From Taeniopygia guttata (taxonomy: Eukaryota > Chordata > Aves > Passeriformes > Estrildidae): a stretch of DNA of 64,000 nucleotides. The stretch covers positions 100,500,501-100,564,500 of the forward strand of contig NC_133027.1 of assembly GCF_048771995.1 (NCBI RefSeq), in the 5' to 3' direction. Under the pieces are notes generated by a model. The model was not told the origin of the DNA, did not search any database, and saw only the letters and a program-made list of their open reading frames with translations. Of this stretch, positions 63,857-64,000 are shown in pieces; position 1 is the stretch's first letter, and the number at the start of each line of letters is the position of its first letter. Position numbers and translations under genes: made by a program.

Positions 63857-64000
63857 TTTGAAATGACAGTCCTTTGGGATGAAAACTTTCAAAGGGGAAG
63901 GTAAGTCAAAGGTTACTAATGGGATGTCTGCAACACCTGCTTTCAGTGGAGGTTTCATAAACAATCTTTACTTCTCAAGAACAGTTTGGCCTAGACAAAA

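Larger units (their letters stand above)
56971..64000. other. 7 kb of unique AT-rich DNA, weak exon candidates only
   Basis: Candidates are a 122-codon hydrophobic, Cys-rich minus frame (61478-61846), a 103-codon plus frame ending at an 'aaag|gtaagc' donor-like site (62334/62335), and a minus 143-bp segment (63633-63775) between a pyrimidine-rich acceptor and a 'gtagca' donor-like site. None has a recognisable family. Confidence 0.5.

Noticed and set aside
42870..63925. Similar 19-base stretches near 42877 and 63903 ('aagtcaaaggtaactaatg' versus one mismatch)
   Set aside because: No similarity extends beyond the short match, so a shared repeat family is not supported.

Overview
The window looks like vertebrate nuclear DNA, most likely from a bird. 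It is AT-rich and has almost no long open reading frames. The only interspersed repeats I can recognise are decayed fragments of CR1 (chicken repeat 1) LINEs, at about 3401, 4880, 17959 and 56060. One of these keeps the CR1 3' end (positions 18046-18080). I see no Alu, B1 or L1 signature and no bacterial gene organisation, operon, CRISPR or rRNA/tRNA gene. CR1 is also abundant in turtles and crocodilians, so the bird call is an inference from CR1 plus the low repeat load.

No recognisable protein-coding gene lies in the window. It reads as a gene desert or the inside of a very large intron. Most open stretches of 60-180 codons are chance. The most notable one is a 173-codon frame at 45965-46486 (+). 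It has a signal-peptide-like hydrophobic segment, paired cysteines and N-glycosylation sequons, and may be a relic of a secreted or viral-envelope-like protein. A few protein-like short stretches flanked by good splice signals (about 20.2, 23.7, 53.3, 54.3 and 63.7 kb) are given as candidate exons at low confidence. The three in the 53-64 kb minus-strand group do not join in compatible phase.

Layout: 1-17.9 kb is unique AT-rich sequence with three notable elements: a near-perfect 60-nt hairpin (717-776), two antisense CR1 fragments and simple repeats. At 17.96-18.08 kb there is a sense CR1 3' end. The stretch 20.6-22.5 kb is relatively GC/CpG-rich. At 27.3-27.56 kb there is an LTR-like stretch. 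At 30.08-30.40 kb a CpG-rich island holds a 30-bp minisatellite. At 39.90-40.54 kb a stronger CpG island holds a 13-copy, 23/24-bp minisatellite. Long pyrimidine tracts lie near 43.7 kb, and the 173-codon frame is at 46 kb. A decayed sense CR1 lies at 56.06-56.59 kb, with a small CpG-dense patch just downstream (56.83-56.97 kb). The last 7 kb is again unique AT-rich DNA, ending with an A14G9 tract.

I found no set of genes working together. The most interesting non-coding signals are the pre-miRNA-like hairpin and the two CpG islands that each contain a GC-rich tandem array, because CpG islands in a gene desert often mark promoters of unannotated transcripts.
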